Below are positions 1-10,427 of a DNA stretch of 64,000 nucleotides, piece by piece. Source of the DNA: Albugo candida (taxonomy: Eukaryota; Oomycota; Peronosporomycetes; Albuginales). The stretch covers positions 124,001 to 188,000 of the forward strand of contig JBDOQK010000016.1 in the NCBI GenBank assembly GCA_040437565.1, in the 5' to 3' direction. A model generated the notes under the pieces. It ran no database searches, had not been told where the DNA came from, and was given only the letters and a program-made list of their open reading frames with translations. Position numbers and translations under genes: made by a program. Position 1 is the first letter of the stretch; every line of letters starts with the position of its first letter.

Positions 1-269
1 CAATACCACATCGTAGCTAAGTACCTCGACGATTGTTTATGACACTTTTTTTCACCTGCATGATGATATACTATACTAAGCAACAACGGTACTTTGTTCA
101 CATCATCCAATTTGAGACGATTGCAGCACAGGACAGACAAAAGGATGCACATTTATGACGATTAGCATGAAGCTTTAAATTCCTTGGTTTCTAGAGATGT
201 GATTATACGCGCCATCACACAAGTGAAATGTGGAGTAGTAAACTTCCACAACTGGATCTTGCCTACCGT

Positions 270-1808
270 TTATTTGCCCGGAGCACGTGCATCCGAGAAT
301 TTGGAGTCTACACATGCACTGATATCGCTACCTTGACTACAAACACCAAAACTCGACATAGACAAAGGCGAGAAGCACCCTCGCTGCGACGTATTCGTTG
401 GACCACGTCTGGAAGATGCAGTCGGTGCAAATAGCGATAAGTCCCCGACACTTTCGCGAGCACTCACATAAGTTGGAGTTGCCGTACAAGTGGTCTGGTT
501 TTTCCGGGGTTCTACAGCACTTGCCCACGTGTACGAGTCTTCTTGGGGCGTATTACCGCTATCACGCGCGACTGATGTAATCGTTGAATAACACGGCTGC
601 ATCGATGCAATATTTGAGACCGGAATCGCGTAGTTGTCTACAGTGGAGCGCGTTGAACTCAAATTATTATACTGGCTTGGTGCTGTGGCTTCCAAGGACA
701 CGATGTCAGATGTTCGACGACCATAATTGTCTGAACATTGGGTTGGCTGACTGGCTTTCGAAGCACTTCCATTTGCGTTGAGGGCTGGGACAAGCAAGTC
801 ACGGTTTTTCTCACTTGGGTGTCGCAAAACCAGCATTACAAGCAGGCCGGTGATTAGACCAACAATAAACACGATGCAGACTACGTAAATGATGATCGTG
901 GTACCGGACAATTTGGGGACAGAGGAGTTTGAGGCTGGATCCCGGGTCGAGTTCGAGCTCAGATTTGACTGCGGTTTTGCCTGTGGTTTTGACAGAGAGT
1001 TTGACTGCGGGATTGATTCTGGAGGGGTAGTGGTCCATTCACTAGACGAGGTGTCGCTATCCACCGCGGGTTCACTCGGCGTATCATCGTTCGATATGTC
1101 CTGCGGCGTATCATCGTTCGATATGTCCTGCGGCGAATAATACGAATAACGCTTTCGACTGCTAGGTTGAATATTCGTCGGGGCGGGTGTTGGATCTGAT
1201 TCTTCATTGTCGCCGCTTGTGACAAAATCTTCTTCCCGTGTAGGTTGCAACTTCTCATTTCTTATATGTTGTGGGGACGACGTAACATGGGGCACTGAAG
1301 ATTTTGCACGCGGGGGCTCATCATTAGGAGGCGGCGAAATTACAGGCGGCGGTGTTGTAGTTGGTGGGGGTAAGACGGTCTCACTCTCTGGGGTAAGTGC
1401 TGGGTTGTCACCAGGTGCTGACGGTTTAGGTGGCACAAAGTCAGGATGGTTTGTAGGTGTGTTTGGTGGGTCTGGATGTGCATTGGCTCCACCGCCATTC
1501 GGTCTATGAGGCGTTTTTGCTCGCGTTCTTTTAGGCGGCAGAGCAGGCGGTGCTTCTTTCGGTGTTTCAGGCGGTTTTGGTTGCGGCGGTGGCGGTGGCG
1601 TGGGGGGCACGGATAATTGCGGGTTTTGTGGCGGCGTATCAACGGGAGTACGCTGGAATGTACTGAAGGCGTGTTGTGGAATAGAATTTTTTTCACCAGT
1701 ATCTCGAGTGGCATCTTGGCTTTGTGCACTAACAGCGGGGATTATCCTGGCGCATCGGACGATGATTAGTATCAGGACAGGAACCATGGGATTCCGCATC
1801 GCGACCAT
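270..1808 (-). CDS. Proline-rich single-pass membrane protein, copy A
   Basis: An intact 512-residue reading frame of a family I do not recognise. The N-terminus reads as a signal peptide (hydrophobic VPVLILIIV, then a likely cleavage region near AVSAQS). Residues 45-190 are very rich in proline. A Ser/Thr/Asn-rich stretch follows, then one strongly hydrophobic segment at about residues 304-328 (GTTIIIYVVCIVFIVGLITG and on), ending in a basic stop-transfer patch. The remaining 180 residues would be cytoplasmic. This predicts a type I membrane protein with an extended O-glycosylatable ectodomain. The cytoplasmic tail is closely matched in copy B (8058-9449), including RTSDI, STRSxVDxYAIP, SVGDLSLFAPT and ISACVDSKFSD, while the ectodomain is poorly conserved. 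The start is the first ATG; an ATG four codons on is also possible. A sensor, adhesin or host-facing role is possible but unsupported. Confidence 0.8.
   Translation of the reverse strand: MVAMRNPMVPVLILIIVRCARIIPAVSAQSQDATRDTGEKNSIPQHAFSTFQRTPVDTPPQNPQLSVPPTPPPPPQPKPPETPKEAPPALPPKRTRAKTPHRPNGGGANAHPDPPNTPTNHPDFVPPKPSAPGDNPALTPESETVLPPPTTTPPPVISPPPNDEPPRAKSSVPHVTSSPQHIRNEKLQPTREEDFVTSGDNEESDPTPAPTNIQPSSRKRYSYYSPQDISNDDTPQDISNDDTPSEPAVDSDTSSSEWTTTPPESIPQSNSLSKPQAKPQSNLSSNSTRDPASNSSVPKLSGTTIIIYVVCIVFIVGLITGLLVMLVLRHPSEKNRDLLVPALNANGSASKASQPTQCSDNYGRRTSDIVSLEATAPSQYNNLSSTRSTVDNYAIPVSNIASMQPCYSTITSVARDSGNTPQEDSYTWASAVEPRKNQTTCTATPTYVSARESVGDLSLFAPTASSRRGPTNTSQRGCFSPLSMSSFGVCSQGSDISACVDSKFSDARAPGK
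1081..1134. repeat. 27-bp in-frame tandem repeat
   Basis: Two head-to-tail copies of a 27-nt unit (GTATCATCGTTCGATATGTC plus 7 nt) lie inside membrane-protein copy A and encode a duplicated nine-residue block, DISNDDTPQ on the minus strand. Copy B has only one equivalent block, so this is a copy-A expansion. Confidence 0.9.
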
Positions 1809-1897
1809 ATGGTCAAGATGCAGTCGTTTTTTTCTTTTTCTCTTTTAAGCGAAGTTTTGATTGCGTGTGTGATAGGGATGAAACTGAATTCATCTCT

Positions 1898-1945
1898 TTT
1901 ACTATTGACTTGGATAATAGCATGGACAATGTTGTCATGTAAAAT
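1898..1945 (-). promoter_or_regulatory. Conserved upstream block of membrane-protein gene A
   Basis: The 20-mer CTATTGACTTGGATAATAGC, followed about 15 nt later by CATGTAAAATGCA, is preserved at the matching place upstream of copy B (9606-9653) although surrounding sequence has drifted. It lies about 100 bases upstream of the start codon. Conservation suggests a promoter element or 5' UTR, but shared descent of the two segments could explain it too. Confidence 0.45.
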
Positions 1946-2060
1946 GCAAGCAACAATTTTACTCGCTATAGTACGGTAAAGTATGCTCGAGGAAAGTACG
2001 CTCCTAAGGTTCGAGCAATAAGCGGTGTGGTGAACACAAAGTGATGCGCGGCTTAATAGT

Positions 2061-4800
2061 TAATGTTAATTCTGATTGTATACAATTGATCTAGAAACTT
2101 TATATCTCGAGTGAGCGCTAGTATGTTGACTTGGCTCTAAATGCTGGCATTGTTGTCTTCACAGCGCCGGGTATAAACTGGATAAATTGAATGGACGGAA
2201 ACAAGATGCTTCCCTGCGAAGACGCTATTTCGCTGCCTATGGAGCAAAGAACATGTGTGAATTGTTGGAGCAATAACCACGATAAATTCGAAGGCAGCAA
2301 AAGAGCAGCTCGTGGAACTTGCATCAGTATACTCAGTACAAAGATGCACCACTGCAACAAGTGTACTATGAAACACTGGAGCGTGGTTATTGAAGGGTGC
2401 TCGCCAAAAGCCTTAAGCAAGTTTCTTACTGCCGTCCACTAAAGCATCATGTCTTACACGGTATAAATTACAAACATGAGCAGTGAATTTTAAAAATTGC
2501 CTTTCTTGGGCAGCAGCAGCATAGCGTAAATGTAGGTCAGGTATGGAGTGCCTATATAGCCTGACCATAAGACTTACTATGACAACGACATCGGTGAAGG
2601 CGTCGTTATAGCTACATTAGACTTATTGAGTTACTGAAACGGCCCATGAAATCATACGTGGACATGAAAACACCTGTGGTAAATGAAGTACACCTTGCTC
2701 TTCACGGCCGTTTATGGCACCTTCTCAACCCACAACTACACGAGGTCATGTCTAGCCTGTACTTGAATATGATTTGCCTACATGTGGATGCTCCCTATCT
2801 GCTGTGCGCCACACTAGATTATACTTGCCGTAAAATTTTCTGCTTTTGCTCATATACTTGCAGTTACCGTTACCGTATTCGTAGCAAAAATCTTTGATGT
2901 CGAAGAGAATCCCGAATGATCCTTGTTTTGGAAATCTATCCAGCAATGCTGTCTTGATCGTACCATTGAATTGAGAAGAAAGCTCGTGCGCACTTTCCGT
3001 GGTGGAAGTCGGTATTGCCAATCGTCAACCGAAAACACACGATTACGCTACCTCCAGAAGACACAAAGTGATTTCACGTGCAGTGCAAAACGTCAGGCAA
3101 AACAAATCTGTTGTCCCATTCGAATCGTAGGCACTGTAGCACATGCAATGGTGGGCGGACAGGAAAATCTGAACAAAATCAGAAGTCCCTCCAGCCATAA
3201 TCGGAATATGCTTTCACACTCGCAAAACATATGCTAATGTAATTCGAGAGCTCCATTGAAGGATGAGGGTACAATATAATGTCGAGCTGATTCTTTCTGT
3301 ACAATCAGAATATACATCACATCTGGAAAGTAGTCGAAAAAGGGATCAAACTTTAGCTCGTTGTGTACGATCTTGTATATAAAATCGGACCAGAGTTGCA
3401 TGCATTATGGAAGTGAACATAATAATGTCCTAGTGATACTACATCGGCACTTGAGCGGGTTGTATGCAAGGTATGAGACCAACCGTCTAGTGCTACGCTG
3501 AAAAATCAGGGTGAAATCATGTTAAAGCTGACTTAGCATGTCTTTGCCCCCCAGTAGCTCTTGTAACTCTACAGCCGCTCTTTCGTAAACCTATATATCA
3601 CTGTCTCGGAAAAATACTGAAGACTTGGGTCTCAGAAGCTTTAGCAAATGAGTTCTGATATGTGTGATTCGGACTTCCACCATGCCAAGATTGTACCAAA
3701 CAATTTGCGTGATCTGATAAGGATTATCGGCTTCATAGAGTTGTACTGAGTCGCAATAAAACCACACTGGTTGCTTCATATAGAAATGACGTCGCTGTGG
3801 CGCAGTACGTTTTGCAATGGTGATGCTCCGATCATCTAGTGCCACATTTCGAGTACTTGGACATCTAACATGTCGATATGGAGCGATGGTAAAGGAAAAT
3901 ATCGGCTTGTTTTATTCGAATGGAGATTATATGAGCTGTAATGGTTCCGTCGAAACATTTGTCCAAAGGACCAAGAAGTATTGTTGGAGCATCAAATGCA
4001 AGCTCACAGGTTCAAATTCATTGTAGCTTTCTGAGTCGCACGTAGTAAGAATTTGTAGTCCGCTATCCTTTAACGGAGATACCAAAAAAAATTGCTGCCC
4101 AAGCGAACATGTTTGAAGCATTTCTATGTATCCGATAAGGCACAAATCAATTGAGCATCCGATATCACACACAAAATAGTCAATGCTGGTATGTGCCCGT
4201 GAACGTCGTAATGCCAGAGACGTGCTTGAAAAATAGTCTGCACAAGAAGTAGTCAAACACGGACAATGGGTGTACGTCGAAACAGACACCAAACGTATCG
4301 TAGAAACATTTGAGAAAGTTGATTTATTCATCAACTGAGTCAGTGTCTTGCTGGATTAATCTTTGAATACCCGACGGGGTCCTCTTTTGTTTTATTAGAT
4401 GACCCGGTATAGACCAATTTGAAGAGCAACAAAGGCTAGTTTAATGTAGATTTGGTATCAGATCCACATAAGTAAACTAGTTCGAGCTGCGACAAAAATC
4501 ATAAAGTTTCCGATAGCAGGCTAGCAATATCCATATGACAGTACATTAATGCAATACATTGGCCAAATCTTTGATAGTCATCGAGAAAGAATCGCATGTT
4601 ACGCTCCATTTTATGGTATAATATAAGTTTCAATATGTTCATTTACTATCAGCGGAGCCTCTCTGTCGGTATACAAAGGCGAAACCTTTTGATGAAATAT
4701 TTTCCAGTAGCGCCGAATTTTCTCAACATCCGAAATATGAACGTTCAATTGGCTCGATCTTGAGCCTAATCAGAGTTCGAAATATGTCGTATCTGCTTCT
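2061..4800. other. Gene-poor decayed stretch
   Basis: No complete gene is visible. Short open stretches occur at 2191-2442 and 2646-2897 (plus strand). The first is cysteine-rich; neither has a recognisable domain or convincing splice partners. This is best read as decayed sequence between the two segmental copies. Confidence 0.5.
3591..4334 (-). pseudogene. Possible decayed gene remnant
   Basis: A minus-strand open stretch of 135 codons (4334-3927) is followed in the same frame, after two stops, by another long open stretch ending at 3591. The translation has ordinary protein-like composition (for example ALDDRSITIAKRTAPQRRHF), but I recognise no domain. It could be a broken gene, a gene with introns I cannot place, or chance. 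Confidence 0.25.
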
Positions 4801-4808
4801 TCGATGCG

Positions 4809-5900
4809 ATGAGCTACGTCGTTGAGATGTTAAATGGGATGATGCAATCAGCATCTTCGTTCTCGCACCAGTGCTTTCTGGTCTTGATATATCAATTCAT
4901 CTATAATCGACCAAGTAGAGTGCAGCACGGTTTTAGACCCTATCGAGTACGATTGAGATGGCGAAGCGATAATGCACATGCGCAATGGCTTATCGTCACG
5001 TTTAGATATATGCTCAGCTGCATTTTCGCTTCTGATCTGCAAAAAGATACTTCAATTCAATCAGAATGTCACTCGGAAGTCACCTTGCTTAACAAAAAAA
5101 CACAATTCGATCCAGGCAAGTATAGACCAATTGCATTGCTTCGATGTGTATGTGTACTTGAAAAGATCTGTATCGCGGCAATCGCTCCCAAACTGATCAA
5201 TCAAGACCAGAAACCATTCTTGCTTTGACGGTCGATTCGACATCTCACCGACATGGATGATTCTTTTACTGGTCGTATGCAAGAATCATATGCGACATTT
5301 CAATCTTGCTAACGCTCGACTGAGATAGTCGAGCTCGCATGTTTCGAGTTTTATAAATAAGATTATCGAATGAATGGTCTCGCCTTTCCTACACCGAAAC
5401 AAATGACCAGCTGATGACTAAAGAAGTATCATCGTTTCCATTATACCACAAGATGGAGTAAAACAAGGCGATCCTCTACCAGTATTTGCAACTTATGAAT
5501 AATTTTGCGGAAGATTCAAGCCTGTTCTTGAGAACGTTTTCTGAATTTTTGGCGAAGCTTGAATTCGTTAATCCTGAGATGATAGATTAGGTGCCACACT
5601 CGGCATGAGGTAGTAGTATTTTCTCGCTTTCTGGGAATCGGAGCATGCCGTGTCCACACATTCTTTCAAACCTCAGTGGATTAGGAGATTTCGGTTTTGA
5701 TATTTAGGCATTTCGGTCAGCCAGACACTGACTCATTCCATGATTCTAACAAGTTTTCACACGCATTATACGATGAAAATGGTGTATGATTTTTACATCC
5801 ACGCACTACCCATGGTCAAATACTGGCTGCGCAGACGATGATGACTTCGCGTCTGTGGCATTACACTATGCACGTAAGCATAACGGCTCAATAGCCTATC
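4809..5900 (+). mobile_element. Degenerate non-LTR (LINE) reverse transcriptase
   Basis: Fragments of a LINE-type reverse transcriptase appear in the right order on the plus strand. At 5083-5160 the translation includes VTLLNKK, then GKYRPIALL and LEKI, matching the conserved 'LI.KK...YRPI.LL' block. At about 5200-5260 DQKPFLL, a stop, then RSIRHL matches the 'DQ.GF..GRSI.DNI' block. At 5447-5490 PQDGVKQGDPLP matches 'GVRQGDPLS'. At 5822-5860 TGCADDDDFASVA matches the catalytic Y/FADD box. The frame is interrupted several times, so it is dead. I see no clear endonuclease, ORF1 or poly-A tail, and the true ends are unknown. It sits between the two membrane-protein segments. Confidence 0.72.
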
Positions 5901-7115
5901 TGATTGTGCTACTTGATGTTTCATAGCTTTGTGCTTGGTTTAGAACACAAAAATGACTTGAACATGCTCAATTGATCAGCAAAGACTTCTATATCTCCGT
6001 CGACAAGATGACGAATCATATGTTCCTCTTTTGTGGGAGTTTGGAACGGTCAAGTAATCCGAGGTCTATAAAATTTGCATCCGATGCTTGGATAATGATT
6101 TTGATTTTTGAGCAACTGCGTGAACGGAATTCCTACAGCTCAATCCATCTCTTTGTCACGACGCAAGCCGAAGAACATATTTACCATCCCACCACATCGA
6201 TATAGGAGTAGAACACTGAGAGCCGCATCTTCTTATTGGAACTAAGCATTTGTAATGTGGCATCACATTGATGGGACGATTGCCATTGCAAATCATACTG
6301 TGCTAAATAGCGATTTCAGTCCGGAAATGAGAAATATTGTGGTCTTGCTGCAGCTCAGTACTACGTTATGATTCCATTACGCGTAATCTAAGCACGCAGA
6401 ATTTTTGGCACGATCTTGTGATGGTGGGCGACCGCACCAAATGTTTCAAGATATTTCGGTACAGCTTTGACATCCAAGGTACCAATATTTTTCCGATGTA
6501 GTGATAGATGGCGTAAGAAATGCATTTTTGGAAGTGTGTTTCAGCGATCGAAAGCTAATGGCTAACAAAAACCTTTCAGCCGACATGCATTCTTCAGCAT
6601 TTTCGCCTGAAGCTGTTTTATTCACTTGCATTTACCTCGATACAAGTGCAAGATCGGTTTTTGTGCAAAGATATAGCAACAGGTGGGAGAATTGTTTTTG
6701 GCTATCTCACCATACAAGCTCTTAGGAATCGTTGTAGAACACTTTTTGAAGCAACTTCAAGAAAACCATTACCAATACGTAATTCATCTCGGGATTAATT
6801 GGAAGCTACATTCACAGACCGGGCTTGGGACGGAAGTAAGAATTTTCGAATGTGTACTTTTGACTGAGCATCACTAAGACGCGCTGGGTATCGACATCGT
6901 TGATGCAATCTCACTTTACATTTTCTCGTATCCAACTACCTCCAATTATATCCATTCCTTCAGATGCGCCTAGTGCGATGTGAGTTCTGATATACAGAGG
7001 ATAATTATCCCGATGTCGTATTGTTCGCGCAGCCTTCGAATGAGCAGTCAAATTAGATCAACGTTTCTTTTTTAGGTGAGGCTACTATCAGTAGGAGTCT
7101 GTGTTTCCCTCCCGG
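5901..7115. other. No gene seen
   Basis: Only short, stop-rich open stretches. The first few hundred bases may be the decayed 3' part of the LINE; nothing else is recognisable. Confidence 0.5.
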
Positions 7116-7679
7116 TCACGTTGAAAAAGTATTGCATGTTCTATTGTGTCTACGGTACAGATGGGATGGAAATATTTTCAATGATTTTCTGTGACCTATG
7201 GATTGCACTGCAGGTATTGACACCTCACTTCGTCTGGATGCACAGTGTATGACATGTAACATTTGTGTCTGCATTGCTTCCTCGGGATTTTTCAAGGAAG
7301 AGCAATCGCAGTGTCGACTCTTTCGTGACAATTCACAAGTCTTAGGATTCCAGCACCTTCCGTGATTACATCCCATTTGGTGCGCACGTTCAGTACTTCC
7401 GACGCCGGCGTTGCGACCAAGGCAAACGCAATCAACTAAGAATAATCCTGAATAGAGTCGCAAAGTAAGGACCACTGGTGTTTTTTGCCGAACTTGAAGT
7501 TCGTTGCTGCAGGAGCGGTAACGGCAAGTGTAAGTGAAATGTCGACTCTGTTCTCGTCGGATGGATTTATTCCCTATAGTGGGGCGCGCATCAAATAGAG
7601 AGGAAACTACTTCAACGCAAGCAAGACATATTCTTGTATTGCTGTGTGCATATTTGCATTTTGTTTTTATTATTATCAT
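7116..7679 (-). CDS. Hypothetical cysteine-rich protein (doubtful)
   Basis: A 187-codon frame with an ATG start, longer than expected by chance in this stop-rich region. It contains 13 cysteines. Near residues 112-125 lies CNHGRCWNPKTC and then CDC, which resembles the spacing of an EGF-like loop. An internal hydrophobic stretch (LYSGLFLVDCVC) could be a secretion signal if an intron or a later start were used. There is no recognised family and no homologous frame elsewhere in the window. It lies just downstream of segment B. It may be a small secreted protein or a chance frame. Confidence 0.3.
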   Translation of the reverse strand: MIIIKTKCKYAHSNTRICLACVEVVSSLFDARPTIGNKSIRREQSRHFTYTCRYRSCSNELQVRQKTPVVLTLRLYSGLFLVDCVCLGRNAGVGSTERAHQMGCNHGRCWNPKTCELSRKSRHCDCSSLKNPEEAMQTQMLHVIHCASRRSEVSIPAVQSIGHRKSLKIFPSHLYRRHNRTCNTFST

Positions 7680-8057
7680 GAAAGATAGTATTGGCCTTTA
7701 AAAACTCAGTAAATCTGATTGCATTCGTATAGACATCTTCAATCTCAATGGCTTACACACCAGTTACGCAACGGAGCATCGTGACATGACATTTCTCCAC
7801 CTGACCGTTTACAAGCACTTACGGTATTGCTCTGAATTATAGCAGCGAATTTGAAAGAATTGCACCACAGGACAGATAAATGGGTGCACATTCATTACAA
7901 TAAGTTTTACGCTTGATATTCCTCTACTTAGGTTATACAGAAATCTGGGGACAGCGCGTTATCACAATGTCACAAACGCGTTCGATTCCTGTGAGATTGA
8001 ACATAAGAGCGAGACATTTGGAGTCTAGAAGCTCCATAATTATATATTCCCTGCCGT

Positions 8058-9449
8058 TTACTTGACCGGGGGACGTGGATCCGAGAATTTGGAATCTACA
8101 CATGCACTGATACCGCTGCCTTGAGTACACCCCGCAAATTTCGACATAGTCATAGGCGAGAGGCGCCCTCGTTTCATCGTACTGGCTGGAGCACAACTGG
8201 AAGTCACAGTCGGTGCAAATAACGACAAGTCACCTACACTACCGCGAGGACTCACAAACGATGGAGTTGCTGTACAAATGCTATGGTCGTTCCGGGGTTC
8301 TACAGCACTTGTCCATATGCACGAGTCTCTTTGGGGCCCATAGCCGCTATCACGTGATAATGATGGGATCGTTGGATAGCATGGTTGCATCGATGCAAAG
8401 TTTGGGATCGGAATTGCATACTTGTCTACATTGGAGCGCGTTGAATGCAAATGGTTGTACTGGTTTGTTGCGGCTTCGAAGGACATAATGTCAGATGTTT
8501 GCCGACCACTAATTCCTGAAGATTGGGTCGGTTGAGTGTTTTTAGAAGCACTCACGTTCCCATCATGGATCGAAACAAGCGAGTCACGTTCCTTCTTTTT
8601 TGAGTACCGCAAAATTAACAATACGAGCAAACCAATAAGTAGACCAAGAAAGACCACGATACACACCACCTGAATGATGATCGCGGTACCAGAAATACTG
8701 GTGCCAGACTTTGAGTCTGAGTTCTGATCTGCATCCGAGTTCGACTCCAACGTTGAGTTCGAGGTCGAATTCGAGTCTAAGTCCAAGTCCGAGTTCGGCT
8801 TTTCCTGTGGATTCGACTGTGAGGTGGAGTGTGGAGGGGCAGCGCTCCATCCAGTGGACGAAGTGTCGCTATCCACCGCAGATTCACTCGACATATCATC
8901 GTTCGGTATCGTCTGCGGCGACTGATGCTTTTGATTGCTACCTTGAACATAGTTGTGGTCAGCTGTCGGAGATGCTTCTTCATATTGTTCGGGTGGATCC
9001 ACTTCGTCGGCGTATTGTTTATCCTCACTTCCTATTTGTTGCGGTGCAGCTTCAATTATAGGTGTTTCCGTACTTGGAGGCCCACTTACGGGAACGATAG
9101 ATGTCGAGGGCGGCGAAAATGTATTTTGTAAGGGTACGTCTGTTTGAAATATTGGTTCGGGCTTGTGTACATGGCTAGGTCCTGGCGGTATAGGTGGTCG
9201 TGGAGCAGGATCGGCTCGCTTCGAAACAGGTTTCCCAGACGGGGCTGTGTTGTGTGGTGAGGGGGGGGGTCCAAAACCAGGTCGCGGTAGCGGTGGCGAT
9301 GGAGTAGTCCGTTTATGAGGTGGTGCAATCCCTTTATTTTTATCATCATCTACGGGAATGCTCGAGCGAATTTCGTGGCTACCATCCGGTGGTTCACCAG
9401 TAGTTTCAATTGGGTTTGGTTGGCTTTGCGTACTGGCAGCGGGGCCCAT
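8058..9449 (-). CDS. Proline-rich membrane protein, copy B (signal peptide lost)
   Basis: Paralogue of the gene at 270-1808: 463 residues, proline-rich N-terminal half, one membrane segment at about residues 250-279 (GTAIIIQVVCIVVFLGLLIG), basic stop-transfer KKKERD, and a conserved tail of about 180 residues. The region aligning to the signal peptide of copy A lies at about 9450-9510 but cannot be used as it stands. Both ATGs of copy A correspond to non-ATG triplets, and a one-base length difference puts the hydrophobic stretch out of frame, with a TGA just before the ATG used here. Translation from that internal ATG (MGPAAST) would lack a signal peptide, although the internal hydrophobic segment could still insert into membranes. 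Alternatives are an upstream exon supplying a new signal, a sequencing error, or an early-stage pseudogene. The otherwise open frame and conserved tail argue against long-standing decay. Confidence 0.65.
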   Translation of the reverse strand: MGPAASTQSQPNPIETTGEPPDGSHEIRSSIPVDDDKNKGIAPPHKRTTPSPPLPRPGFGPPPSPHNTAPSGKPVSKRADPAPRPPIPPGPSHVHKPEPIFQTDVPLQNTFSPPSTSIVPVSGPPSTETPIIEAAPQQIGSEDKQYADEVDPPEQYEEASPTADHNYVQGSNQKHQSPQTIPNDDMSSESAVDSDTSSTGWSAAPPHSTSQSNPQEKPNSDLDLDSNSTSNSTLESNSDADQNSDSKSGTSISGTAIIIQVVCIVVFLGLLIGLLVLLILRYSKKKERDSLVSIHDGNVSASKNTQPTQSSGISGRQTSDIMSFEAATNQYNHLHSTRSNVDKYAIPIPNFASMQPCYPTIPSLSRDSGYGPQRDSCIWTSAVEPRNDHSICTATPSFVSPRGSVGDLSLFAPTVTSSCAPASTMKRGRLSPMTMSKFAGCTQGSGISACVDSKFSDPRPPVK

Positions 9450-9605
9450 CGTGGCGTATCGGGCGATGAGGAAGTATCAGGAGAGTAAGAATGGATTTCC
9501 GCTTTGCGATGTTATTGTCACAATATAATCGCTTTCTTTCTTATCTGTTTCACGCTCAGAATTGATTGCGTTTGTGGTGGAGATGAGACTAAAGTCATCT
9601 ATTCT

Positions 9606-9653
9606 ACTATTGACTTGGATAATAGCTTGGACGAATGTCGCCATGTAAAATGC
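9606..9653 (-). promoter_or_regulatory. Conserved upstream block of membrane-protein gene B
   Basis: Counterpart of the block at 1898-1945: the same 20-mer CTATTGACTTGGATAATAGC followed by CATGTAAAATGCA. Confidence 0.45.
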
Positions 9654-9782
9654 ACACAAGCTTTTATTGGCTAAAGTATCGTAAAGTATGCACGAGGAAA
9701 GTACGCTCTCAAGTTTCAAGCATTTATTTTCTATCCTGTATTCGGTAGGCGGTGTGGCGAACATAACTCTGAGCGCGGCTCA

Positions 9783-10427
9783 GTTTTCAGGTTTGAATGA
9801 ATTCTGTGGGTATTGAGTATTTACAACCAGACCCTCCGTATTGTTTTCTACTGTTAAGAAAGTTTAAATCCTGAAACGGTTTTGATATAGAAATTGTGGT
9901 CACAAGCTTCGTATCTTGCCAGCACACTGTCACCTGTAACGTGGCGATAGATTCGACAACAGGGAACTGAGATGTTTTCAAGCATTTTGATACACGACAA
10001 TATCAGACTGTTTTGGAGCGGTTTAAGGAGTGATTGGTCCCCCTGTTACCATACAATATCTACTCCACTGCACAAAATGCAAGTCGATTGAGGACGGAAG
10101 CAGTTCCTGGAAGATGCCCGCTCAAACGTCTATTGTACGGCTCATGTCCGAGAACAGAAATGGAGTGTATTTCATAGTCGACCGGAGTGGACTGTGATCT
10201 GATTACTGAATGAATGAAAGCTGATCTGATAATTTGCAATATTTGATTACCTGTTGGTCATCGGATCGTAATTTTCCCAATTCACAAAGATCGCTGTTGC
10301 AAAATGACGTGTTGAGAATTTATATTACTCGTTACGACGCCACTCATTACGCGCAAGTATGTCGGCCAATACAAGAAGTTTTGTTATGATCCAAGATGTG
10401 ATATTACAATAATAGCCATACTCGATG
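9783..10427. other. Intergenic, nothing recognised
   Basis: Stop-rich sequence between duplicated segment B and the 3' end of the PIG-H gene. No gene, repeat or RNA is recognised. Confidence 0.5.

Larger units (their letters stand above)
1..2060. repeat. Segmental duplication, unit A
   Basis: This segment is recognisably homologous to about 7790-9782. Similarity covers the 3' flank (for example GCACAGGACAGA near 126 against CACAGGACAGATAA near 7865), the whole membrane-protein gene, and about 250 bases upstream of it. The copies differ by many substitutions and small indels, so the duplication is not recent and is distinct from the near-identical duplications beside the N runs. The edges are judged by eye. 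Confidence 0.75.
7790..9782. repeat. Segmental duplication, unit B
   Basis: Second copy of the segment at 1-2060, same orientation, with homologous 3' flank, gene and 5' flank. Divergence is highest in the ectodomain-coding part of the gene and lowest in the tail-coding part and a 20-nt upstream block. Confidence 0.75.

Noticed and set aside
270-9782. CRISPR-like or LTR-like reading of the repeated segments
   Set aside because: The repeats are one diverged segmental copy pair with a gene inside; there is no array, no terminal repeat and no retroviral domain.
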